NCBI GenBank assembly: GCA_004322135.1
Contig: SCSG01000036.1
Location: forward strand, 16,924-80,923
Direction: 5' to 3'
Origin: Burkholderiaceae bacterium
GTDB lineage: Bacteria; Pseudomonadota; Gammaproteobacteria; Burkholderiales; Burkholderiaceae_B
Length of the DNA: 64,000 nucleotides
Part shown: positions 44,744-53,596 of the stretch, piece after piece
Numbering within the stretch: position 1 is the first letter of the stretch
How the letters are laid out: every line of letters starts with the position of its first letter
Notes under the pieces: generated by a model
Seen by the model: the letters and a program-made list of their open reading frames with translations, nothing else
What the model was told of the DNA's origin: nothing
Database searches by the model: none
Program-made: the position numbers and the translations under genes

Positions 44744-45973
44744 TTAACTCAGAAACTCTTCCAGCAGGTCATTCAAAAATCGCCACCCCAGAGGGCTAGC
44801 CTGCAACCGATCCGGGTCGGACGTCAAGAGGCCTTTGGCAACGGCCTGCTCCACAACGGGCCGAATCGCTGCAAACGAAAGCCCCGTGCGCTCGGAAAAG
44901 ATGTGCGCAGGAACCCCTGTGCGCAAACGCAGCGCGTTCAGCATGAACTCGAACGGCAGATCGTCGGCAGGAATCTGCCTATCCTCGGCAAGGTGGCTGC
45001 CATCCCTGCGCATTGCCTTGTCCATCCACGATTGCGGATTCTTGAGCCTGGCCTGGCGAACAATCCTGTCATGAAATGTCAATTTGCCGTGTGCACCTGG
45101 CCCAATGCCCAGGTAGTCGCCGAACTCCCAATAGTTGACGTTGTGGCGACAGCGTTCACCTGACCGGGCGTAGGCGGATACCTCATAGCGCTCCCACCCA
45201 CCGTCAGTTGCAGCCGCTGCCACCGCATCCTGCATGGCGGCTCCGTCATCGTCATTGGGCACAGGAGGTGGAAACTTGGCGAATACCGTATTGGGCTCAA
45301 GCGTGAGGTGGTACAACGACAAATGCCCTGTTCCGAAAGACATGGCCTCGCGCACGTCGGCGACACACTCCAGCATGGTCTGTCGCGGCAGGGCAAACAT
45401 AATGTCGAGATTGACACGCTCGACGACATTCTGCGCCACGTCAATGGCGGCGCGCGCCTGCCTGGCATCGTGGATGCGGCCCAGCGCCCGCAAGGCATTG
45501 TCATTGAAGCTTTGTATCCCAAGTGAAATGCGATTGATGCCGCTGCGCGCATACTCTTTGAAGCGCGCCGTTTCCACCGTACCCGGGTTGGCCTCCATCG
45601 TGATTTCTGCATGCGGCTCAAGCGGCAGGTATGCACGGAACATCGTCAGCATCTCGTCAATCGCCGAGGCAGACAATAAACTGGGAGTGCCGCCGCCTAT
45701 GAATACAGTTGCCACCTGACGTCCCCATACCAATGGCAAAGCCTGTTCAAGGTCGGCACGCAAGGCCGCCAAGTACTGCTCTTCAGGAACGCTACCATTC
45801 ACTTCATGTGAATTGAAGTCGCAGTACGGGCACTTACGCACACACCAGGGCACATGCACATACAGGGAAAGCGTAGGCAGGCTGGCAAGTTTTATGGTGT
45901 CATCGGCAACATCAACGGTGGCCTTGCGCAGGGCCTTCCCTTCAAAGACGACGGAAGGAGCCCTGTCGGACAT
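44744..45973 (-). CDS. hemW: Radical SAM heme chaperone HemW
   Basis: The 409-residue protein has the radical SAM cluster CVRKCPYC with Cys44, Cys48 and Cys51, the FIGGGTPSLL loop near residue 92 and EANPGTVE near 127. It is the HemW type, a heme chaperone once annotated as an oxygen-independent coproporphyrinogen oxidase. The rdgB stop overlaps the hemW ATG by one base (TAATG), as in many proteobacteria. The C-terminal HTH-like domain is intact. glnA control sites follow downstream. Confidence 0.93.
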   Translation of the reverse strand: MSDRAPSVVFEGKALRKATVDVADDTIKLASLPTLSLYVHVPWCVRKCPYCDFNSHEVNGSVPEEQYLAALRADLEQALPLVWGRQVATVFIGGGTPSLLSASAIDEMLTMFRAYLPLEPHAEITMEANPGTVETARFKEYARSGINRISLGIQSFNDNALRALGRIHDARQARAAIDVAQNVVERVNLDIMFALPRQTMLECVADVREAMSFGTGHLSLYHLTLEPNTVFAKFPPPVPNDDDGAAMQDAVAAAATDGGWERYEVSAYARSGERCRHNVNYWEFGDYLGIGPGAHGKLTFHDRIVRQARLKNPQSWMDKAMRRDGSHLAEDRQIPADDLPFEFMLNALRLRTGVPAHIFSERTGLSFAAIRPVVEQAVAKGLLTSDPDRLQASPLGWRFLNDLLEEFLS

Positions 45974-46587
45974 TACGCACCGCCCTGCTCAAGCAGGCTA
46001 TGCAGCAGCTTTTTCAGCGCCTGGGCACGATGACTGTGGCGGTTCTTTACCGAAGGCTCCATTTGCGCGGCCGTTTGCCCCAAGTCGGGCAGATAAAAGT
46101 ACGGATCGTACCCAAAGCCATTACTGCCGCGCGGCTCGTCAACGATCTGGCCGTGCCAGACTCCTTCAACAATAAGGGGGCGCGGATCATCGGCACTGCG
46201 CACATAAACCAGTACGGCGATGTAGTCGGCGCTTCTGTCCGTGATGCCGGCAAGCTTGCTGACCAGCAGGTGGTTATTTTCGCGATCTGATTTTTCTCCG
46301 CCGTTTTCCAGCATGGCGTAACGCGCCGAATGCACACCTGGAGCCCCATTCAGCGCATTGACGCACAGGCCTGAATCATCGGCCAGCGCCGCAAGCCCGG
46401 TGGCGGAACTGGCGTGGCGCGCTTTGGTCAGTGCGTTTTCCACAAAAGTGCAAAACGGCTCTTCTGCTTCGGAAACACCAAGTTCACCCTGCGGGACCAT
46501 GATGATTCCAGCGGCATCCAGGATAGCGGAGAATTCTTTCAACTTGCCCCGATTGTTCGAGGCAAGGACAACTTTGCGAGTACTCAT
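45973..46587 (-). CDS. rdgB: dITP/XTP pyrophosphatase RdgB (HAM1 family)
   Basis: The 204-residue protein hydrolyses non-canonical purine triphosphates (dITP, XTP) to keep them out of DNA and RNA. Signatures are the N-terminal VVLASNNRGKLKEFSAIL, the ADDSGLCVNALNGAPGVHSARYA block near residue 69, and GSNGFGYDPYFYLP near 155. It overlaps hemW by one base. rph lies 124 bases upstream on the same strand. Confidence 0.95.
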   Translation of the reverse strand: MSTRKVVLASNNRGKLKEFSAILDAAGIIMVPQGELGVSEAEEPFCTFVENALTKARHASSATGLAALADDSGLCVNALNGAPGVHSARYAMLENGGEKSDRENNHLLVSKLAGITDRSADYIAVLVYVRSADDPRPLIVEGVWHGQIVDEPRGSNGFGYDPYFYLPDLGQTAAQMEPSVKNRHSHRAQALKKLLHSLLEQGGA

Positions 46588-46711
46588 GCAGATGCAACTG
46601 AAAATGGGGGGAGAAATTTACCGGTAACCTGGCGCGTTGTGCCGGTAGTGCGCGTTGCGTGCAGGCTCCATTCCAGTTTAACCGACTGGCAGTCTGCCCG
46701 TGCGCGTCGGC

Positions 46712-47440
46712 TCACAGCGCGTCGCGCTGAGCCTGAATAAGCTGGTCTATACCCGCATGCGCCAGGTCCAGCAGTTGGCCCAGCGTGTCACGATCGAATG
46801 TTTGGCCCTCGGCCGTGCCCTGTACTTCGACGAACCCGCCCGCGCCCGTCATGACAATGTTCAGATCCGAGTCGCAACCCGAATCCTCCACGTAGTCCAG
46901 ATCCAGCAAAGCACAACCGCCCACCATGCCCACCGAAACTGCGGCGACATGGTCCTTGATCGGATTACGTTCGAGCCGGCCGTCCGCCGTCAGCGTACGG
47001 ACTGCCAGCGCCGCGGCAACCCAGGCGCCAGTGATGCTGGCGCAGCGCGTGCCGCCATCAGCCTGCAAGACGTCGCAGTCCAGATGCAGGGTGCGCTCGC
47101 CCAGCGCCTGGAGATCGAACACCGCCCGCAGGCTACGGCCAACGAGCCTCTGAATTTCCTGAGTACGCCCGCTTTGCTTGCCGCGCACCGCCTCGCGGTC
47201 AGAGCGCGTGTGCGTCGAACGCGGCAACATCCCATATTCGGCTGTTACCCACCCCTGCCCTTTTCCCTTGAGAAAAGGCGGCACCTTGTCCAGGACGCTG
47301 GCGTTGCAAAGCACGTGTGTGCCGCCTGCTTTGATCAGCACCGAACCCTCGGCATGGCGCGTGTAGCCGGTTTCGATGGATAGCGGTCGTAGTTGGGCCG
47401 CAATGCGGCCTGAGGGACGTGGAGTGATCGGGTTGGGCAA
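46712..47440 (-). CDS. rph: Ribonuclease PH
   Basis: The 242-residue phosphorolytic exonuclease trims the 3' ends of tRNA precursors. The start codon is TTG at 47440, preceded by GAAGGAACTG, and gives [11 protein letters not shown]. The body is complete (E. coli K-12 Rph is frameshifted; this one is not): [17 protein letters not shown] near residue 32, the block starting [17 protein letters not shown] near 92 and [18 protein letters not shown] near 123. It diverges from yicC across a 96-base gap, a conserved order. Confidence 0.95.
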   Translation of the reverse strand: MPNPITPRPSGRIAAQLRPLSIETGYTRHAEGSVLIKAGGTHVLCNASVLDKVPPFLKGKGQGWVTAEYGMLPRSTHTRSDREAVRGKQSGRTQEIQRLVGRSLRAVFDLQALGERTLHLDCDVLQADGGTRCASITGAWVAAALAVRTLTADGRLERNPIKDHVAAVSVGMVGGCALLDLDYVEDSGCDSDLNIVMTGAGGFVEVQGTAEGQTFDRDTLGQLLDLAHAGIDQLIQAQRDAL

Positions 47441-47536
47441 AACAGTTCCTTCAATCAGGGCAAACCGCTAGCCGCGACAGCGGCAATATCGGCAATAATG
47501 GAGCAATTGTAGACACATCGAGCAGGATACTCATTC

Positions 47537-48481
47537 ATGATTCGCAGTATGACCGCGTTTGGCGCCGCACGCGTCGAGTCCCCCGAAGGCACGCTGGCTA
47601 TCGAGTTGCGCAGCGTCAACAGCAGGTTTCTGGATATCAATTTTCGACTCCCCGATGAATTGCGCGCACTGGAGGGCCTTGTACGCGAAAAACTGAGCCA
47701 AGTACTGGCCCGCGGCAAGGTCGACATCCGCATGAACTACACCCGGATAAAAGACGACACGCTTCAGGCACTCGACGAGAAATACCTTTCAGCCGTCGCA
47801 GAACAGCTCAAGGCAGTACGACGCCAAATCCCCGATGCCGCCGCCCCGACGCTTGGCGAGCTGCTCAAGAATTCTGGCGGTGCCGACGACACAATGAATC
47901 CGGAGTTATGGGCCACCATGTGCACACAGGCCACCAGTTTGGCGTTGAACGACTTTCAGGCCAACCGCGAACGCGAAGGCGAGCGCCTGGCACAGAGCAT
48001 GCTTACATCGGCGACCAGCATTGCTCAAATCGTCTCCGAAGTCGGACATGCCCTGCCGCAATTGCTCGAAGACCACAGGCAAAAACTTTCGACCAAGTTA
48101 CGTGACACCCTGCAGAGTGCCTGCCCGGAGGGTTTTGCACAGATCAGCGGCGCTGAGTTCTCCGCGCGAATCGCCCAGGAGACCTCGCTGTTTTCGCTGC
48201 GCATCGACGTCGCCGAAGAGCTGGCTCGCCTCGGCTCGCATGTTGACGAACTGCAGCTGCTGCTGGCTGCCGGCGAAACGTCCACTGGTGCAGCCAAGGC
48301 TCAACCCGCCAAAAGCAAACCAGGTAGCGTAGGCAAACGCCTCGACTTCCTTTTCCAGGAAATGAACCGCGAAGCCAACACTCTCGGCTCCAAAGCCGGC
48401 AACCTCAGTGTGACGCGCGCGGCCATCGACCTGAAGCTGCTTATCGAGCAATTGCGCGAACAGGCGCAGAACATTGAATAA
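47537..48481 (+). CDS. yicC: YicC family endoribonuclease-like protein
   Basis: The 314-residue protein opens with MIRSMTAFGAARVE and a SVNSRFLDINFRLPDELR segment, and ends with the DUF1732-like KRLDFLFQEMNREANTLGSKA block near residue 265. YicC family proteins are now described as RNA endonucleases that affect small-RNA levels in E. coli; this specific role here is inferred. It diverges from rph. The C-terminus is intact and 45 bases precede the next gene. Confidence 0.9.
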   Translation: MIRSMTAFGAARVESPEGTLAIELRSVNSRFLDINFRLPDELRALEGLVREKLSQVLARGKVDIRMNYTRIKDDTLQALDEKYLSAVAEQLKAVRRQIPDAAAPTLGELLKNSGGADDTMNPELWATMCTQATSLALNDFQANREREGERLAQSMLTSATSIAQIVSEVGHALPQLLEDHRQKLSTKLRDTLQSACPEGFAQISGAEFSARIAQETSLFSLRIDVAEELARLGSHVDELQLLLAAGETSTGAAKAQPAKSKPGSVGKRLDFLFQEMNREANTLGSKAGNLSVTRAAIDLKLLIEQLREQAQNIE

Positions 48482-48526
48482 GCTCCAAACCAACTCCCTT
48501 CGGCTGCCTCCGGCGACCCAGGCGGA

Positions 48527-49255
48527 ATGACCGGCGTTCACGCCACTGCCATCGTGCTCGTCCTCGCTGCCGCACTAAGCGGCTGTACTTTTTCAAACTC
48601 TGCCTCCACCTCGCGCGGCACGCCGCACGGCGAAGAAATGTCGGTCGATCAATTCGCCCAGACCGACTTCGACCGCACGGTAACGATAGCGATGCGCGAC
48701 AATCAGACGAGCCTGCAAAAGCTGCTCGAGAAACTGCACAAACGCAACCCCGCCGAGTGGAAAAAATCCGGGGCACCCGACCTGGCAACGGCGCTAAAAG
48801 CCGGACGCAGCGCTATTTTTACGGGACGGGCACCCAAGCAGCTTGAAGGTCTTGGGGATATCCGGATCCTTTCCGTTTCACTGGACCCGGCTTATCAGGG
48901 CGACAGGGTCGCGGCGTTTGTCTTCGGACTTGCCGACATGATTATTCAGGCTCATAACGGCAAGACCCGCTTTTACGTCTCCGACCAGCTCAACGCCCAG
49001 CACATCTATAATGCCGCCCGCAACGTGGAAATTGCCGCGTGGCTGCTTGCCAGCCGACGTGACGCGGCAGGCAAGTTGCTGTTGTTGTCGAACGAGATCA
49101 GCGATACCCAGAGCAACCTGAGTTTCGAACGTGAATTTGGCCAACTGATAGGCAGGCTGGATCTGGTTGCCAACCTGCTTGACGAAAACCTTCGCCGCAT
49201 TGGCATCAACTATATGCAAAGCCTGCTGTTCTTCAATTTCTTGCCAGTGCGGTAA
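48527..49255 (+). CDS. Conserved lipoprotein of unknown function
   Basis: The 242-residue protein has a lipobox LSGC at residues 17-20 (a short signal peptide) and a Ser/Thr-rich start. The mature part is largely alpha-helical with many charged residues (QTSLQKLLEKLHKRNPAEWKKSG, residues ~60-85) and no transmembrane segment. The middle has a VAAFVFGLADMI block and the end LRRIGINYMQSLLFFNF. I recognise no domain. It follows yicC by 45 bases and converges on the secreted nucleosidase-like gene. The ATG has only a weak site (GGCGGA, too close). Confidence 0.7.
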   Translation: MTGVHATAIVLVLAAALSGCTFSNSASTSRGTPHGEEMSVDQFAQTDFDRTVTIAMRDNQTSLQKLLEKLHKRNPAEWKKSGAPDLATALKAGRSAIFTGRAPKQLEGLGDIRILSVSLDPAYQGDRVAAFVFGLADMIIQAHNGKTRFYVSDQLNAQHIYNAARNVEIAAWLLASRRDAAGKLLLLSNEISDTQSNLSFEREFGQLIGRLDLVANLLDENLRRIGINYMQSLLFFNFLPVR

Positions 49256-49276
49256 TAGGCCTCCTGCACGGCGTTC

Positions 49277-50209
49277 CTACTTCCAGGCCTGCAGAAAAGC
49301 CAGCAGGACTCTAGCAGAATTGCCTGCCGCCAGACTCATGAATGTAGACATTTCGTTGGCTCCTTCACCGCCTCCAGCCAAGTCACTCAACGAGCGAAAT
49401 GCGATGAACGGCACGCTGTTGCTGTAAGCAACCATGGCACACGCCGCACTTTCCATATCGAGTACATTGGCGCCGAAGGCCTTGAACACATAACGGCGAA
49501 ACTTGGCGTTGTCAACGAAGGCTGCGCCCGATACGCCATTGCCACCCACCACGAGCTCAGGCTGATGTCGCAGACAATGTCCCTTTTTGGCACAATCGTC
49601 GAGCTTGACGTCCTTCAGCGTCCTGGCCACCGCAAACATGGCAGGATCGACTTCAAACCAGAACTTCCTGGTTACTTGCGGCCGGGCAGCCGTGACGACC
49701 TCGACAGACCGGGTGTACATCATGCCAAAGTGTGGCAGGCCGGTCTTGTTGCCATCCCCGCTGCTCTGGTAAACGTTGGGCGCCACTTCGCGGGCCATAA
49801 GCAGCTCCAGATACTGCCCCCAGCGTTTTGCCACCGTGACATCGCCGATATGCAGGCTCGGGTTCACACCCCCAGCGATTCCGCTGAAAACAATGTGGGT
49901 GATCCTGAACCTGTCCAGAGCCAATTGTGTATTCATGGATGCGTTCACCATGCTGACACCGCTCAAAAAGAGCACCACAGCCTTACCCTGCAACACGCCA
50001 GTCGTAAATACCACCCCATTGGCGGAATGCTGTTGGGGGTGCTCCACCTTTTTCAGCAGTAAACTCATTTCTGGTTCAAACGCCGAGATCACAGCTATGC
50101 GTGGTGTTGAATCCAGCAGGTCTGCTGCTTGCGCCGGACGCAATGTGTAAAGCATGAAAAGCAACACCACGGCCAGAAGCCGCACGGATAAATCGACTGA
50201 TCGAGTCAT
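49277..50209 (-). CDS. Secreted MTA/SAH nucleosidase-like phosphorylase superfamily protein
   Basis: The 310-residue protein has a signal peptide (residues 1-28, ending AQA) followed by a nucleoside phosphorylase fold. It keeps the MTAN catalytic set: Glu near 45-47 in SAFEPE, Glu253 in DMESAA, and Asp276 in RSLSDLAGG. A GIAGGVNPSLHIGDV segment near residue 115 is the usual ribose loop. Known MtnN enzymes are cytosolic; a periplasmic one is less common. The start is uncertain; 50242 and 50293 also fit. It converges on the lipoprotein and diverges from the PBP7-like gene. Confidence 0.8.
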   Translation of the reverse strand: MTRSVDLSVRLLAVVLLFMLYTLRPAQAADLLDSTPRIAVISAFEPEMSLLLKKVEHPQQHSANGVVFTTGVLQGKAVVLFLSGVSMVNASMNTQLALDRFRITHIVFSGIAGGVNPSLHIGDVTVAKRWGQYLELLMAREVAPNVYQSSGDGNKTGLPHFGMMYTRSVEVVTAARPQVTRKFWFEVDPAMFAVARTLKDVKLDDCAKKGHCLRHQPELVVGGNGVSGAAFVDNAKFRRYVFKAFGANVLDMESAACAMVAYSNSVPFIAFRSLSDLAGGGEGANEMSTFMSLAAGNSARVLLAFLQAWK

Positions 50210-50417
50210 GGGCGTGTCACCAAAAGTCACGGAAATTTTCATGTAATCGGCATTGTACGAGCCAAATTCCGCGCTGGCGCCAGTTCCTTCCATTCAAAAA
50301 ACGCTCTAAGTTAATACCCCGTTTAACAAAACAATGTAACTAGCTAATATATTGGAATTTTTTTATTTCTCTGATATCATTCGTACCAACCAAGAACATC
50401 ACCTCACAAGTGTGGCC

Positions 50418-51632
50418 ATGCAAGCAAACCGGAATCAAACGTCATTGTGGGCAATTCTGTACCTACTATTCCTTGCCCTGAGCCTGTCTGCAAGCATGAA
50501 CGCCACAGCCAGGACTCCAGTGGCGTCGCACGCCAGCCAGGCGAATCCTGCCAAAAAGGCAGTCATTTCCAAAAAGGTCAGCACTAAAAAGAAAACGGTC
50601 AAGAAAAAGAAGGCCACTGCAAAGAAAACCGTGGCACACGAAGCAACTGCCACACGCAAGGAAATTTCCACGAAAGTGGAAAAGGCCCACAGCAGGCCCA
50701 CAGCCCAAAAAACCGTGGCCAGACATCACGGCAAAATCACGACGCGCCAACGGCTGCACGTCACGCGGCAAGCGGCGGGGCACCACACTGCACGTCGCGT
50801 CGGAGTTTCGTTCCAGCAGCCCAAATCGATCGACAGCATCATACGTGCACACAGGCTTGAGTCGACCGCCCCCTATTCAGCCCAGTTGCGCTCCGAATCC
50901 GCTCTGGTTGTCGACCTGAAGACATCCACCGTCTTGTACAACAAGAACAGCGACGAGGTACGCCCTATTGCCTCGATCTCCAAGTTGATGACTGCGCTGA
51001 TCGTGACAGAGTCCGGACTGTCCATGAACGACATGATCACCATCACCGAGGCCGACGTCGATCACCTGCGCCATTCGCGCTCACGACTGGCAGTCGGCAC
51101 CCGCCTCAGTCGCGCCGAGATGCTGCACCTGGCACTGATGTCTTCAGAAAATCGCGCGGCGCACGCCCTGGCTCGTTATTATCCGGGCGGCATGCCAGCT
51201 TTTGTGCGCGCCATGAATGACAAGGCGCGCTCGCTGGGAATGCGCAACACGCATTTTATCGAACCCACGGGGCTTTCGGCTCAGAATGTATCGACGGCCC
51301 GTGACTTGACCAAGCTGCTGCGCGCTGCCAGCAAACAGCCGTTGATTCATCGGTATACGTCCGACGATACGGAAACCGTGACGCTTAGCAATGGCCGCCA
51401 GCTTGTCTATAACAATACCAACTCGCTGGTCAAGAACCCAGGCTGGGAAATACAGATATCCAAGACCGGCTTCATCAACGAAGCTGGCGAATGCCTGGTC
51501 ATGGTCACCCGCATCGACAACCGCGAAGTCGCCATGGTGTTCCTTAATTCCACCGGCCGCTACTCACGTATCGGTGACGCCGTGCGCATGCGTGACTACG
51601 TCGAAAAAGACACAAACCTGGCCATGCTATAA
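50418..51632 (+). CDS. pbpG: D-alanyl-D-alanine endopeptidase, PBP7/PbpG-like, with lysine-rich N-terminal arm
   Basis: The 404-residue serine peptidase would cut DD-crosslinks in peptidoglycan. A signal segment (residues 8-31) is followed by an unusual histone-H1-like basic arm (residues ~45-125, many Lys/Arg/Thr/Ala with few acids). Then the peptidase S11 domain shows the triad SISK (Ser186-Lys189), SEN (243-245) and KTG (349-351). Family PBP7 proteins end near KTG plus ~60 residues, as here. The arm may bind nucleic acid or teichoic-like polymers; that is inference. The start MQANRNQTSL is the first good ATG after the signal-less upstream frame. Confidence 0.9.
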   Translation: MQANRNQTSLWAILYLLFLALSLSASMNATARTPVASHASQANPAKKAVISKKVSTKKKTVKKKKATAKKTVAHEATATRKEISTKVEKAHSRPTAQKTVARHHGKITTRQRLHVTRQAAGHHTARRVGVSFQQPKSIDSIIRAHRLESTAPYSAQLRSESALVVDLKTSTVLYNKNSDEVRPIASISKLMTALIVTESGLSMNDMITITEADVDHLRHSRSRLAVGTRLSRAEMLHLALMSSENRAAHALARYYPGGMPAFVRAMNDKARSLGMRNTHFIEPTGLSAQNVSTARDLTKLLRAASKQPLIHRYTSDDTETVTLSNGRQLVYNNTNSLVKNPGWEIQISKTGFINEAGECLVMVTRIDNREVAMVFLNSTGRYSRIGDAVRMRDYVEKDTNLAML

Positions 51633-51667
51633 AGGCAACTACTGCTTTTCAGGTGTAATGTCTTGCC

Positions 51668-52480
51668 ATGTGCATTGCTTATCTCGCCATCCAAACGGAT
51701 CCCGACTGGCCGCTGTTCATTGCGGCGAACCGTGACGAGTTTCATGCCCGCCCCACAAAACCTGCTGCTCCGTGGCCCCGGCGGGCCGACATCATTTCCG
51801 GCATAGACCTTCAGGCCAAGGGCACGTGGCTTGGTATCACGCGCCACGGGCGCTATGCTTTCCTGACCAACTTCCGGGAGCCGGGTTCGACCAGGGTCGA
51901 TGCTCCGTCAAGGGGCCAATTGGCCAGCCAGTATCTTGAAGGGCAACTGACGCCGCAGGATTATGCCCTGCAAATCCAGGACACGGTTCAGGACTACAAC
52001 GGCTTCAATCTTATCGTGGGAAATCTGGACGGGGCCTGCTATATTGGCAACCATCTCCCCGCCGGGCAACAAGTGCGCGAACTGGGGGCTGGCCGGTACG
52101 TCCTCAGCAATCATCTGCTTGACACCCCATGGCCCAAGGCCAAGCGCCTGCGCCGGGCGCTCGACAAATACCCCGAAAACAGCATCATGTATTCCCTTGA
52201 ATCCGTCTACAAGATACTGAAGGACGGCACCAAGGCTGCAGACAAAGACCTGCCCGCAACGGGCCTTTCCATTGAGCGGGAACGCTTGTTAAGCAGCCCG
52301 TTCATCATAAGCCCCGATTACGGCACACGCAGCTCGACCATCGTTGCCGTCCATGCCACGGGGCACGGGATTCTCAGCGAAATAACCTATGGGCCCAACG
52401 GCCAGCAGACTGAGCGTCACGACTGGCCCTTTGTCGTCAATATCAAGGGCCGCAGCATGGAATACATTAGCGCACTGTAG
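51668..52480 (+). CDS. NRDE (TANGO2) family protein
   Basis: The 270-residue protein opens with MCIAYLAIQ and the family motif AANRDEFHARPTKPAAPWP near residue 20, then the GTWLGITRHGRYAFLTNFR strand near 56. NRDE proteins adopt an Ntn-hydrolase-like fold with a Cys2 nucleophile, here present. TANGO2 homologues have been linked to heme trafficking; the bacterial role is unsettled. It is 36 bases after the PBP gene and converges on the esterase-like gene. Confidence 0.88.
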   Translation: MCIAYLAIQTDPDWPLFIAANRDEFHARPTKPAAPWPRRADIISGIDLQAKGTWLGITRHGRYAFLTNFREPGSTRVDAPSRGQLASQYLEGQLTPQDYALQIQDTVQDYNGFNLIVGNLDGACYIGNHLPAGQQVRELGAGRYVLSNHLLDTPWPKAKRLRRALDKYPENSIMYSLESVYKILKDGTKAADKDLPATGLSIERERLLSSPFIISPDYGTRSSTIVAVHATGHGILSEITYGPNGQQTERHDWPFVVNIKGRSMEYISAL

Positions 52481-52494
52481 CTCCGGGCCTTATC

Positions 52495-53250
52495 TCAATG
52501 CACCGTCGGCCCCGGCTTGGCATTTCTAAGAAAGTCCAAGTGAGGATCGACGTCAGGGGCAGCCTTTTCTTCCTGCTTGAGGCCGCTTAAGGCTGCCTGC
52601 CAGCTACGCAGGGGGATGCAGGTTTGCAGGCGGTTGATGGCCTGGCGGACCAGCGCCTCGTGCATTTCGTGCCCCACTCTGGAGGCGATATCCAGCGTGG
52701 CGTCGCCCTGCAGGTCGGCAAGGTGCCCATGCAGACTGCGAATATCATTGACGGGAATCAGCGGGTCATCGGCACCGTGCAGCAAGTGCAGCGTAGTGGC
52801 CACCGGCGCCGAGCCAGGCAGCTTGCTGTAGTTACCCGAAAACGCCAACACTCTTCCTGCCAGATTGGGCTGTTCCAAAGTGGCTTCAAGAGCAATAGTG
52901 GCCCCCTGGTCAAAACCAGCCATCGCCGTATGTTCCCCGGTCAGGTCGTATTTGGCCTGGACCTTCTGAATGTAGGCAATAAGTGCCGGCAGTGCACCAC
53001 GGACGCGCTCGATATAGTTGTCTTCATCAAGCCCTGCCTGCTCGAGCCAGCTGTATGCCCCTTCCCCCTCGGCAAACGAGCCATAGGGAAGGACTATCAG
53101 GGCCTGCGGAAAAGACAGTTTAATGGCCTGTGTGAGGGGTTCAAGCTGCTCTGGATTAGCCGATTTGCCGTGCAAAAGCACAAACAGCTGCCCGGGCTTG
53201 CCTGATGCGGGCACAAAAGCGATGGGACTGGGAATAGTTTGCTGGATCAT
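52495..53250 (-). CDS. Alpha/beta-hydrolase, YpfH/phospholipase-carboxylesterase family, nucleophile Ser replaced by Asp
   Basis: The 251-residue protein has the fold of YpfH/carboxylesterase-2: LFVLLHGKSANPEQL near residue 22 and a nucleophile elbow AGFDQGATIALEATL near 111-125. Its acid candidate is Asp161/162 in LLHGADDPLIPV, and the histidine is His194 in VGHEMHE. In relatives the elbow is G-x-S-x-G; here it reads GFDQG with Asp114. Asp and His partners are intact, so this may be a non-Ser hydrolase or an inactive binder. The start MIQQTIPSPIAF is chosen; the upstream frame adds 29 residues without a site. Confidence 0.8.
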   Translation of the reverse strand: MIQQTIPSPIAFVPASGKPGQLFVLLHGKSANPEQLEPLTQAIKLSFPQALIVLPYGSFAEGEGAYSWLEQAGLDEDNYIERVRGALPALIAYIQKVQAKYDLTGEHTAMAGFDQGATIALEATLEQPNLAGRVLAFSGNYSKLPGSAPVATTLHLLHGADDPLIPVNDIRSLHGHLADLQGDATLDIASRVGHEMHEALVRQAINRLQTCIPLRSWQAALSGLKQEEKAAPDVDPHLDFLRNAKPGPTVH

Positions 53251-53432
53251 GACTGGATAAGAAATTGGCGGGTCCGCAGTGTGTTTATTTCTACTATACC
53301 AGCCACGAATCCAGCCATGGACCCAGTTACGCTCCAATTAGTAAACCAGCCACAAACAGTCTGCCGTGCGGACAGCCCTCTCTGGCTGGAAACTTTTTGA
53401 GCCTGCATAAAGCTTGTTCGACTACGCATTAA

Positions 53433-53452
53433 TACTGTATATTAATACAGTA
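53433..53452. promoter_or_regulatory. LexA (SOS) box of the imuA-imuB-dnaE2 cassette
   Basis: The 20-base dyad centres on CTGTATATTAATACAG (53435-53450), which matches the consensus CTGT-N8-ACAG perfectly. A -35-like TTGTTC (53414-53419) and a -10 TATATT (53438-53443) overlap it, so LexA would block the promoter until DNA damage. It lies 144 bases upstream of imuA. Confidence 0.9.
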
Positions 53453-53596
53453 TTTCAGGAGCCTGTCTGTAGACAAGTCCAGTGTCGCTTGCGGGGTGGG
53501 CCCAGCATCTGATGCCACCTGCCCTTGCGGCCATGAATCCTGCTTTCTCTTTTGCGGCACCCAACGTGCTCTTTATCGACAACAAGTTGCCTTCCC

